From positions 1-38,754 of the forward strand of contig JAIYDD010000205.1 in assembly GCA_027487675.1 (NCBI GenBank): 38,754 nucleotides of DNA, given 5' to 3'. The stretch is from Acetobacteraceae bacterium. Lineage in GTDB: Bacteria; Pseudomonadota; Alphaproteobacteria; Acetobacterales; Acetobacteraceae. The position numbers and the translations under genes are program-made. Below, piece by piece: positions 1 to 6,887 of the stretch (the first letter of the stretch is position 1; each line of letters starts with the position of its first letter). The notes beneath the pieces were generated by a model that was given only the letters and a program-made list of their open reading frames with translations, made no database searches and was not told the DNA's origin.

Positions 1-374
<374 letters not shown>

Positions 375-410
375 TCACAGGGCAAGCCGTTCCAACTAGC
401 CCGCGGCTTT

Positions 411-567
411 GGGCGCGTGAAGGGCCGCGGGAAAAGCCGCGGCGGGGCGCGTGAAGGGCCGCGGGAAAAGCCGCGGCGGGGCGCGTCAAGGGCCGCGGGA
501 AAAGCCGCGGCGGGGCGCGTGGAGGGCCGCGGGAAAAGCCGCGGCGGGGCGCGTGGAGGGCCGCGGG
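411..567. repeat. Tandem 34-bp hairpin repeat, about 4.5 copies
   Basis: The same 34-bp unit begins at about 417, 451, 485, 519 and 553. Each full unit holds CCGCGG, the loop GAAAAG and CCGCGG, a 7-bp stem with flanking G and C. A half unit in inverted form (CCGCGGCTTT, 401-410) precedes the array, and the last copy decays after 567. Units differ by one or two bases (GTGAAG, GTCAAG, GTGGAG). The array lies in the divergent gap between alaS (leftward) and the DUF892-like gene (rightward), just upstream of the latter's ribosome binding site. The period is not a multiple of three and I see no reason to call it coding. Confidence 0.9.
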
Positions 568-631
568 CCGGAACCCGCCCCCGGGGCCGGCCGTTCGCAG
601 CCTGTGCGGCCAGATGCTCGGCCGCCGTGCC

Positions 632-640
632 AGAGGGAGA
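632..640 (+). promoter_or_regulatory. Ribosome binding site of the DUF892-like gene
   Basis: AGAGGGAGA lies five bases before the ATG at 646. It decides the start: an open frame continues upstream to 451, but that part is translated 34-bp repeat with no family resemblance. Confidence 0.7.
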
Positions 641-645
641 GCACC

Positions 646-1182
646 ATGGCCGAAGATTTCAAGTCGCTGATGACAGAGATGCTGCAGGACACCTACAGCG
701 CGGAGACGCAGGCGCTGGACGCGCTGACGGACATGGCCGAGGCGGCGTCCACCCCCTCGCTGCGCAGCGCCTTCGAACACCACCGGAGCGAGACGGAGCG
801 GCAGATCGAACGGCTGGAGAAGCTGGCGAAGATGGCCGGCGTCGAGCTGGAAGGCGAGGAGTGCGAGGCGATGGAGGGCCTGATCTCCGAGGCGGAGGAG
901 ATCATGGACGAGCATGAGGAAGGCCCGGTGCGCGACGCGGCGCTGATCGGCATGGCGCAGAAGATCGAGCATTACGAGATCGCCGCCTATGGCACGCTGG
1001 CGAGCATGGCCAGGGCGGCGGGGATGACCGAGGCGGCGCAGCTGCTCGGCGAGACGCTGGCCGAGGAGAAGGCGACGGACGAGAAGCTGACCATGCTGGC
1101 CGAGCGGGAGGTGAACCCGATGGCGATGCAGGGCATGGCGGCGAACGACCCGACCAAGCGCAACAAGGGCAGCGCCGCCTGA
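646..1182 (+). CDS. YciE/YciF-type (DUF892) ferritin-like protein
   Basis: A 178-residue, all-helical, acidic protein starting MAEDFKSLMTEMLQDTYSAE. The DTYSAE segment with early Glu, the EHHRSETERQIERLE helix and the KIEHYEIAAYGTL helix are typical of the DUF892 family, a four-helix ferritin-like fold. The EHH and E..H positions could bind a di-iron or other metal centre. Relatives are often stress-induced cytoplasmic proteins of unproven activity. The C-terminus (PTKRNKGSAA) is basic. The gene stands alone: an imperfect palindrome follows it and the next gene is convergent. The assignment rests on sequence pattern; metal binding is inferred. Confidence 0.85.
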   Translation: MAEDFKSLMTEMLQDTYSAETQALDALTDMAEAASTPSLRSAFEHHRSETERQIERLEKLAKMAGVELEGEECEAMEGLISEAEEIMDEHEEGPVRDAALIGMAQKIEHYEIAAYGTLASMARAAGMTEAAQLLGETLAEEKATDEKLTMLAEREVNPMAMQGMAANDPTKRNKGSAA

Positions 1183-1277
1183 CGCACTTTGTGACTTTGG
1201 CCATTTAGCGATTTATCCGCGCTTTCGAGGCGGGTCGGGCTGCCCACCCGCGCGGCTCGCGGCGATGCCAGCGGGTC

Positions 1278-1314
1278 GCGCCCCCTCCTCCCCGGCCGGG
1301 GGAGAAGGGGGCGC
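1278..1314. terminator. Bidirectional terminator-like palindrome
   Basis: A G/C-rich imperfect inverted repeat (GCGCCCCCTCCTCCCC at 1278-1293, loop GGCC, near-complement to 1314) lies between two convergent genes. There is no T-tract, so termination is inferred from position and stem strength. Confidence 0.5.
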
Positions 1315-1338
1315 TGCCCGGCTGGCCGGCCGCTTCGG

Positions 1339-2124
1339 TCAGGCGGCCGCGGGGGCCGGGGCGGCCGCTGCCGCGAAGGGGCAGCGGCGGCGGCGACGGG
1401 CTTCCGCGGCGTAGCGGCCGGCATGCGTCTCGGGGTCGCGGTTCGGCTCGACGATCGTGGTGCGGAAATCCTCCCAGTCGGCGGGCGACCAGGCCTCCAG
1501 CGCATCGACGAGGCCGGCGCCGTTCAGCACGCGGTCCGAATAGGCGATCTGCGGGATGGGCTGGACCTGCAAGAAGGGCTCCGCGCGGCGCAGGCTGATC
1601 ACCTCGTCGGTGCGGGTCAGGCGCAGGTTGGTGAAGAGCGGGCCGAACCAGTGGTCGGCCTCCACCACGCCTTCATAGGGTTCGTAGCCCGGGGCGCGCG
1701 GCAGGTTGGCCGGCGCGCGCAGTAGCAGGCTCCAGCCCGGCGAGGTGCGGGCGGCCAGCCCGGTCCAGACCTGCACCACCCCGGGCTCCCGGATCGCGGT
1801 CAGGAAGGGGGGCGCATACTCCTCGATCCCTTCCGGCGCGGCGGCGGCGAAGCGGGCGCGGAAATGCGGATACTGCGCGGCCGACAACGGCAGCCAGTCC
1901 TCCAGCCCCTCGCAGGTCCAGAGGATGCGGCTGCCATCCCAGACCAGGTCGAGGTCGATCGGCGGGCAGAGATGCCAGCCGAAGCCGGCCGCCGTGGTCA
2001 CCGCGTCGCAATGGCGGAAGGCGCGCGTCGGCAGGATGCCGAGGGCGGAGCGGTCGGCGCGCTGGGGGGCCGGCGCGGCATCGATCATGCGGTAGAAGGT
2101 GACGATGGGCGCCTCGGCGGGCAT
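1339..2124 (-). CDS. Unknown protein, possibly DUF6065 family
   Basis: A 261-residue protein, MPAEAPIVTFYRMIDAAPAP at the start, with AGGGGAG upstream as ribosome binding site. Notable segments are FRHCDAVTTAAGFGWHLCPP, LDLVWDG, the aromatic-rich NLRLTRTDEVISLRR and FLQVQPIPQ stretches, and a C-terminal basic run RRRRRCPF followed by an Ala/Pro tail. There is no signal peptide or membrane segment, so it is probably cytoplasmic. The FYRM and GWHLCPPIDL patterns remind me of the uncharacterised DUF6065 family; I cannot confirm that here. It follows the 77-residue repeat peptide on the same strand after a strong hairpin, and both lie downstream of a promoter with a perfect LexA box. A role as partner or modifier of the peptide is inference only. 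I do not know its reaction. Confidence 0.6.
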   Translation of the reverse strand: MPAEAPIVTFYRMIDAAPAPQRADRSALGILPTRAFRHCDAVTTAAGFGWHLCPPIDLDLVWDGSRILWTCEGLEDWLPLSAAQYPHFRARFAAAAPEGIEEYAPPFLTAIREPGVVQVWTGLAARTSPGWSLLLRAPANLPRAPGYEPYEGVVEADHWFGPLFTNLRLTRTDEVISLRRAEPFLQVQPIPQIAYSDRVLNGAGLVDALEAWSPADWEDFRTTIVEPNRDPETHAGRYAAEARRRRRCPFAAAAAPAPAAA

Positions 2125-2172
2125 GGCGCGGCTCTCCCCTGCTGGCGGGCGGTGCTGGCGGAAAGGCGGTTG

Positions 2173-2205
2173 GCGCCCCGCGCCGCGAAGCGCGGCGCGG
2201 GGCGC
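2173..2205 (-). terminator. 15-bp perfect hairpin between peptide gene and 261-aa gene
   Basis: The arms 2173-2187 and 2191-2205 are perfectly complementary around a three-base loop (AAG). The hairpin sits 8 bases past the stop codon of the repeat-peptide gene and before the ribosome binding site of the next gene, so it may act as an intercistronic attenuator, giving more peptide than downstream protein. It lacks a T-tract. Confidence 0.6.
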
Positions 2206-2212
2206 GCCGGGA

Positions 2213-2446
2213 TCAGCCGCGGCGCAGGCCGGCGCCGAGCTTCACGCGGCCCGCATCGGCGACCGAGGCCGGGGCGGCGGCGGGCTTCGGCGCGAGCTTC
2301 AGGCCGGCGCCGAGCCGGACCTTGCCGGCATCCGCGACGCTGGCCGGGACGGGCTTCGCGGCGTGGCGCAGGCCGGCGCCGAGGCGCACATGGCCGGCAT
2401 CGGCGACATCGGCGGCGGTGAAGGTCGGGGGGGTGATCGACGGCAT
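2213..2446 (-). CDS. 77-aa peptide with three ADAG-V-LGAGL repeats
   Basis: A small protein that I do not recognise. The ATG at 2444-2446 follows a strong AAGGAG ribosome binding site (AAAAGGAGACCGCAAG). A short head, MPSITPPTFTAADVA, leads into three near-identical repeats: DAGHVRLGAGLR, DAGKVRLGAGLK and DAGRVKLGAGLR, separated by linkers rich in Ala and Pro (HAAKPVPASVA and LAPKPAAAPASVA). The repeats carry alternating basic residues and glycine; there is no cysteine and no export signal. The DNA also repeats. The gene is first in a leftward unit under a LexA-box promoter at 2561-2589. A multi-core precursor peptide or a small basic binding protein are both possible; the function is unknown. 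It is real as a gene because of the ribosome site, the repeats and the promoter. Confidence 0.7.
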   Translation of the reverse strand: MPSITPPTFTAADVADAGHVRLGAGLRHAAKPVPASVADAGKVRLGAGLKLAPKPAAAPASVADAGRVKLGAGLRRG

Positions 2447-2491
2447 CTTGCGGTCTCCTTTTGGCGGTTCGGCGCCGACGCGGCTTGCGGT

Positions 2492-2510
2492 CCCGCCCCC
2501 TGTGGGCGGG
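2492..2510 (-). other. Stem-loop in the 5' leader of the repeat-peptide gene
   Basis: CCCGCCC and GGGCGGG pair over a five-base loop. A longer-range pairing (CGCCGAC with GTCGGCG) flanks it, so the roughly 100-nt leader is probably structured. Confidence 0.4.
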
Positions 2511-2560
2511 CCTTGCCGGGTCGGCGTCGCGGCACCCGGCGGTGAGGTGCCGCGCCGCGG

Positions 2561-2589
2561 ATCATGCCTAATGTTCATGTTTTGTTCAA
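2561..2589 (-). promoter_or_regulatory. SOS promoter: -35/-10 with LexA box in the spacer
   Basis: On the minus strand TTGAAC (2584-2589) and CATGAT (2561-2566) are separated by exactly 17 bases. The plus-strand sequence GTTCATGTTTTGTTC (2573-2587) is a perfect GTTC-N7-GTTC, the alphaproteobacterial LexA operator, and it overlaps the -35 and fills the spacer, the position for repression. The surroundings are AT-rich against a very GC-rich background. The promoter faces the 77-residue repeat-peptide gene about 115 bases downstream. Confidence 0.75.
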
Positions 2590-2676
2590 GAGAAATCTCC
2601 ATCTTCGATGCATTTTTCTTTGCGCACCGATTCGCCGCCCCCCGACCGGCGGGCGGCTCGCGGCAGCGGGGGCGCG

Positions 2677-2705
2677 CCAGGGGGGGCACGCCAGGGGGGG
2701 GCACG
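2677..2705. repeat. Tandem duplication with G7/G8 runs
   Basis: CCAGGGGGGGCACG at 2677-2690 is followed directly by a copy with one more G. It lies upstream of the 76-residue gene; no function is evident. Confidence 0.6.
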
Positions 2706-2833
2706 GCAGTGGGGCGCGGCCGACCCTTCGCGATCTATTCACGCGTGATTCACGATGGGGCGTGGCTTCTCACGCCCGGGCGTCCGCCGCCACGTCCAAG
2801 AATTCGACATCAGGACGAAACGGAGACGCCGAG

Positions 2834-3064
2834 ATGACAACCGCCGACGCCAGCCCCGCCGAGGACGCCCTGCACTCCGTGGTGGAGCGCGCGCGCAACT
2901 TCCTGGCTTGTCGCGACCAGGTGGCGGAGATCCTCACCGGCCGCGTGCCGCCGGCCGCGACGCTGGCGGAGGCGATCGACCGCGACTTCCTCCTCTTCGA
3001 CCTCGAACGCGCGGCGGAGGCGCTGCGGGAGGCCCTGCGCGCGGTGCCGGCCCGGCCGAACTGA
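2834..3064 (+). CDS. Small helical protein of unknown function (76 aa)
   Basis: A 76-residue acidic protein, MTTADASPAEDALHSVVERA at the start, predicted mostly helical (SVVERARNFLACRDQVAEIL and RDFLLFDLERAAEALREAL). It has one cysteine and no membrane segment or signal peptide. GGAGA at 2822-2826 is a weak ribosome binding site. The frame remains consistent with strong third-position GC. It stands between the SOS promoter region (247 bases upstream, facing the other way) and the BTAD regulator. I do not recognise the family. It could be a small regulator or adaptor; nothing in the sequence decides. Confidence 0.55.
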   Translation: MTTADASPAEDALHSVVERARNFLACRDQVAEILTGRVPPAATLAEAIDRDFLLFDLERAAEALREALRAVPARPN

Positions 3065-3261
3065 CGCGGGCCGGGGGTGCCGCGGGTCCGCCCGGGCTGG
3101 CCGCGAAGCCGGCGGGCCCGGCCATCCGCGCCCTGCGCGCGCGCCGGGGCAAGGCGGGTCGCGGCCGACAGCAAGGGCCGGGGTCCCGGAAACGCGCGTA
3201 GGGTCGGGCCGATATTCAACTCTAGCGTGACGACGGCGACAGAATCGGTCACCCTGCGGGA

Positions 3262-5265
3262 ATGGCCGGGCCCGTGGCGACGCTGTTCCCACCTGGGGCT
3301 GCCTCGAATGAGGCAGTCAGCACGCCCGTGCGCCTGGCACGGCTGCGGCTGGTGCTCTGCGGCCCGATGGAAGCCTGGAGCCCGGGCTCCGTCCCTGTGC
3401 TGCCGCGCGCGCGCAAGACCCGCGCGCTGCTCGCCATGCTGGCGCTGGCGGAAGGCGCGCCGGTGCCGCGGCAGCGCCTGGCCGGGCTGCTCTGGTCCCG
3501 CCGTGGGGAGGACCAGCAGCGCGGCTCGCTCCGCCAGGCGGTGCATGAGCTGACCGAAGCCCTGGCCCCGGCCAGCGAGGCGCTGGTGGTCGCCACCCGC
3601 GACGCCGTCGGGCTGCGCACCGAGCTGGTCTGGACCGATGCGGTGGATGGGCTGCGCGCCGGCCGCGACCTGCCGCCGGGCGAGTTGCTGGCCGACCTCG
3701 ACGGGCTGGACGAGGCCTTCGATGCGTGGCTCGCCGCGCAGCGCCGCCGGCTGCTGGAAGCCGCGGTCCGCAGCGCCGGCGCGCGGCTGGCCAACGCGAC
3801 CGAGCCGCACGCGGCGCTGGCCGCCGCGCAGCGGCTGCTCGAGTTGGAGCCGACCCATGAAGGCGCCTGGCGGAGCCTGATCCGGGCACGCTGCGACCTG
3901 GGCGACCACGGCGCCGCGCTGGAGGCCTATGAGCGCTATCGCGGGCTGCTGACCGAACGCTTCGGCATCGGCCCGCCGCCCGAGATGGAAAGCCTGGCGC
4001 GGGGCCTGCGCGCCGCCGGCTCCGCCCCGCCGGCCGTCTTCCCGGCTTCGGCGGCCGCGGCCAAGCCGCGCGGGCCGGCACGCGGCGCGCGGCTCGGCGT
4101 GCTGCCGCTGCGCAGCGTGGGCGAGGAGACCGATGCGCACCTGGCGACCGGCCTGGCGGAGGAGATCACCCGCGCGCTGGCCCGCTTCCGCTGGATCTTC
4201 GTGGCCGACGGCACCTCCCTGGCCGCCGCCGCGGCGCGGGGGGGAGAGGCGACGGCGGCAGCCGAGATGGGGCTGGACTTCCTGCTCTCCGGCACCGTGC
4301 ACCGGGCAGGCGGGCGGGTGCGCGTGTCGCTCCAGCTGACCGACCTGACGCCGCCGGCGACCATCGCCTGGAGCCAGCGCTTCGACAGCGAGACCGGCGA
4401 CATGCTGACGCTGCAGGACGAGACGGCGGCCGAGCTCGTGGCGCGGCTCGACCCCGAGATCCTGCTGATCGAGGCCGAGCGCGCCCAGACGCGCCGGCAT
4501 GTCGGCGCCACCGGCTACGACCTGCTGCTGCGCGCCATCCCCGCCCTGCACCGGCTGGACCGCGAGGGCTTCATGGAAGCCGGCGCGCTGCTGACGCGCG
4601 CCACCACGCTGGAGCCCGACTACGCGCCGGCCTTTTCCTGGCACGCCTATTGGCACCTGTTCCTGGTCGGCCAGGGCTGGGGCGAGGAAGCCACCGCGAT
4701 CGCGGAGGCCGAGCGCCTGGCCAGCCGCGCCATCGCGCTCGACCCGCAGGACGCCCAGGCGCTGACCATCCACGGCCATGTCCGCGCCTTCCTGCACCAC
4801 GCGCTGCGCGAGGCCCGCGCGCTGCACGACCGGGCGCTGGCGCTGAACCCGAACCTCGCCATGGCCTGGGTGTTCTCCGGCATGGCGGAGACCTACCTGG
4901 GCGAGCACCAGCGGGCGCTGGCGCGGCTGGATCGCTACAAGCAGCTCTCGCCGCTGCACCCGCACGCCTTCTTCTTCGACGCGGCGCAGGGCATCCCGCT
5001 GCTGCTGCTGCACCGGCACGAGGAAGCCGCCGACGTGGCGCGGCAGGCGATCGCGCTGCAGCCGGCGATGAGCTACCCCTACAAGGTGCTGCTCTGCGCG
5101 CTCGGCCACATGGACGCCGGCGCCGAGGCCGCGGCGGTGCGCCGGCGGCTGCACAACCTGGAACCGGGCTTCACCCTGGCGCGCGCGCTGCGCCGCAACC
5201 CGATGCAGCGCGCCGAGGACCGGCAGCACTACGAGAAGGGGCTGCGACGGGCGGGGCTGGGCTGA
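3262..5265 (+). CDS. BTAD/TolB-like/TPR transcriptional regulator
   Basis: A 667-residue regulator. Residues about 25-110 look like an OmpR/SARP-type winged helix (RARKTRALLAMLALAEGAPV, then RQRLAGLLWSRRGEDQQRGS). Residues about 115-255 resemble the bacterial transcriptional activator domain (LIRARCDLGDHGAALEAYER, then FGIGPPPEM). Residues about 275-400 match a TolB-like module (LGVLPLRSV, FLLSGTVHRAGGRVRVSLQL). The rest is a TPR array (ALDPQDAQALTIHGHV; LALNPNLAMAWVFSGMAETY). Such proteins are common in Acetobacteraceae and related groups, often with no known signal. No adjacent cotranscribed target is visible: the gene upstream is an unrelated small gene and the gene downstream (recA) is convergent. 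The ATG at 3262 has only a poor ribosome site, so the exact start is uncertain. Confidence 0.85.
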   Translation: MAGPVATLFPPGAASNEAVSTPVRLARLRLVLCGPMEAWSPGSVPVLPRARKTRALLAMLALAEGAPVPRQRLAGLLWSRRGEDQQRGSLRQAVHELTEALAPASEALVVATRDAVGLRTELVWTDAVDGLRAGRDLPPGELLADLDGLDEAFDAWLAAQRRRLLEAAVRSAGARLANATEPHAALAAAQRLLELEPTHEGAWRSLIRARCDLGDHGAALEAYERYRGLLTERFGIGPPPEMESLARGLRAAGSAPPAVFPASAAAAKPRGPARGARLGVLPLRSVGEETDAHLATGLAEEITRALARFRWIFVADGTSLAAAAARGGEATAAAEMGLDFLLSGTVHRAGGRVRVSLQLTDLTPPATIAWSQRFDSETGDMLTLQDETAAELVARLDPEILLIEAERAQTRRHVGATGYDLLLRAIPALHRLDREGFMEAGALLTRATTLEPDYAPAFSWHAYWHLFLVGQGWGEEATAIAEAERLASRAIALDPQDAQALTIHGHVRAFLHHALREARALHDRALALNPNLAMAWVFSGMAETYLGEHQRALARLDRYKQLSPLHPHAFFFDAAQGIPLLLLHRHEEAADVARQAIALQPAMSYPYKVLLCALGHMDAGAEAAAVRRRLHNLEPGFTLARALRRNPMQRAEDRQHYEKGLRRAGLG

Positions 5266-5303
5266 GGCGGCGGGGGGGGTGCCTGGGTGTTGCGCTGGTG
5301 GCC

Positions 5304-5521
5304 CGGGGAAGGCTCCGCCTTCCCCGTACCCCACCAGCCAGGGGCATGATGCCCCTGGACCCCCATCAGTTTGGTCGTGGTCTGAGGAGGGGGCCGGGCA
5401 GGTCGGCGTCACGGGTGCGCCCGCGAGGCCCCCTCCTCAGACCACGACAAGACTCACGGCGGGGTCCGGGGGGCGCCACGCCCCCCGGCCGGGTGGGTTC
5501 GGGAGGGGCGGCGCCCCTCCC
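5304..5521. repeat. Composite inverted repeat: two copies of a two-hairpin element plus 22-bp arms
   Basis: Element copy I (5304-5363) has hairpin GGGGAAGGC/GCCTTCCCC, the linker TACCCCACCAG, hairpin CCAGGGGC/GCCCCTGG and then GACCCC. Copy II (5461-5521) has the same architecture in opposite orientation: GGGGTCC, a 10-bp stem (5466-5488) and a 9-bp stem (5501-5521). Between them are perfect 22-bp inverted arms, 5374-5395 and 5427-5448, around a 31-base spacer. The whole fills the gap between the convergent regulator and recA genes and may serve as a two-way terminator. No open reading frame is credible here. Confidence 0.85.
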
Positions 5522-5564
5522 GAGGGCGACAGCGCAAGCCCAGCCCCTCCCCCGCCGCCCGCCG

Positions 5565-6596
5565 TCATTCCGCCGCCGCGGCTTCCTCCTCGCCGGAGAG
5601 CATGGTGTTGGCCAGGCCCGCCGCCTGGGCGCGGATGCGCTTCTCGACGCTCTCGGCCATGGCGGGGTTGTCGCGCATGAATTGCTTGGCGTTCTCCCGC
5701 CCCTGGCCGACGCGCTGGCTGTCGCAGCTGAACCAGGCGCCCGACTTCTCGACCACGCCGGCCTTCACGCCGAGGTCGATCAGCTCGCCGACCTTGGAGA
5801 TGCCTTCGCCATACATGATGTCGAAGCCGACTTCCCGGAACGGCGGCGCCATCTTGTTCTTCACCACCTTCACCCGGGTCTGGTTGCCGGTGGTGGTGTC
5901 GCGGTCCTTGATGGAGCCGATGCGGCGGATCTCCATGCGCACCGAGGCGTAGAACTTCAGCGCGTTGCCGCCGGTGGTCGTCTCCGGGTTGCCGAACATC
6001 ACGCCGATCTTCAGGCGGATCTGGTTCAGGAAGATCAGCAGCGTGTTGGAGCGGCTGACGCTGCCGGTGAGCTTGCGCAGCGCCTGCGACATCAGCCGGG
6101 CATGCAGGCCGACATGGGTGTCGCCCATCTCGCCTTCCAGCTCGGCGCGGGGGACCAGCGCGGCGACGCTGTCCACCACCAGCACGTCGATGGCCCCCGA
6201 CCGGACCAGCGTGTCGCAGATCTCGAGCGCCTGTTCGCCGGCATCGGGCTGGCTGATCAGCAGGTTGTCCACGTCCACGCCGAGCTTGCGGGCATAGCCG
6301 GGATCGAGCGCGTGCTCGGCGTCGATGAAGGCGCAGGTGCCGCCGCGCTTCTGGGCTTCCGCGATGGCGTGCAGCGCCAGCGTGGTCTTGCCCGAGCTTT
6401 CCGGCCCGTAGATTTCCACGATGCGCCCCTTCGGCAGCCCGCCGATGCCGAGCGCCAGGTCGAGGCCGAGCGAGCCGGTGGAGACCACCTCCACCTCCGC
6501 ATCGGCCGCCTTGGTGCCCATGCGCATGATCGAGCCCTTGCCGAAGGCCCGTTCGATCTGGCTGAGCGCGGCGTCGAGCGCCTTCGTCTTGTCCAT
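5565..6596 (-). CDS. recA: Recombinase RecA
   Basis: A 343-residue RecA, the usual length. The Walker A motif GPESSGKT is at residues 64-71, the catalytic Glu context IDAEHALDP near 91-99, the Walker [11 protein letters not shown] equivalent at about 138-146, and loop 2 with [10 protein letters not shown] at 201-210. It coats single-stranded DNA, drives strand exchange and stimulates LexA cleavage. The start at 6594-6596 follows GGGAGGGCAAGGCCCC; the frame is open further upstream but that part is not RecA-like. A promoter with a near-consensus LexA box lies about 250 bases upstream at 6844-6887, overlapping the end of the kinase gene. The long leader contains ATTCGC-ACG-GCGAAT (6742-6756), of unknown meaning. 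The C-terminus ends in the acidic tail typical of RecA ([10 protein letters not shown]). Confidence 0.98.
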   Translation of the reverse strand: MDKTKALDAALSQIERAFGKGSIMRMGTKAADAEVEVVSTGSLGLDLALGIGGLPKGRIVEIYGPESSGKTTLALHAIAEAQKRGGTCAFIDAEHALDPGYARKLGVDVDNLLISQPDAGEQALEICDTLVRSGAIDVLVVDSVAALVPRAELEGEMGDTHVGLHARLMSQALRKLTGSVSRSNTLLIFLNQIRLKIGVMFGNPETTTGGNALKFYASVRMEIRRIGSIKDRDTTTGNQTRVKVVKNKMAPPFREVGFDIMYGEGISKVGELIDLGVKAGVVEKSGAWFSCDSQRVGQGRENAKQFMRDNPAMAESVEKRIRAQAAGLANTMLSGEEEAAAAE

Positions 6597-6843
6597 GGGG
6601 CCTTGCCCTCCCGACCTTGGAGCGCGGGCCGCGGCGGCGGAATCGCCGGCGTGGCCGATCGCGCGATACACCCTTCAGATGGACGGCCGCCCGCGCCCTT
6701 CCCGCACGGATGACCGCCCCGGCGTCTCAACCTGGAGGCGCATTCGCACGGCGAATCCTCGCGCCCAGGTGATGCCACCGCAAAGACTGCCCGATGGCGA
6801 GGCCCACTCCAAGGCCGTCCGCAACCGTGCAGCGACATTCGTG

Positions 6844-6887
6844 AATATGGAGGAACCGGCGCCGCCGGACAAGAACATTTAGGAAAC
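6844..6887 (-). promoter_or_regulatory. recA promoter with LexA-like box
   Basis: On the minus strand TTGTCC (6867-6872) and CATATT (6844-6849) are 17 bases apart. Directly upstream GTTTCCTAAATGTTC (6873-6887) matches the GTTC-N7-GTTC operator at seven of eight fixed positions and abuts the -35. The box overlaps the TAA stop of the kinase gene. This predicts a recA leader of about 240 nt and SOS control. Confidence 0.6.

Noticed and set aside
6597-6671. Upstream extension of RecA
   Set aside because: The extra residues are low-complexity, and the ATG at 6596 has a good ribosome site and the normal RecA N-terminus.
4650-6713. Long rightward open frame across the regulator, the gap and recA
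   Set aside because: It is antisense to recA and out of phase with the regulator, and its composition (Arg/Gly/Ala-rich) is that of a GC-rich shadow frame.
6742-6756. ATTCGC-ACG-GCGAAT as a recA operator
   Set aside because: It does not fit the alphaproteobacterial LexA consensus and lies in the transcribed leader; kept only as a remark.
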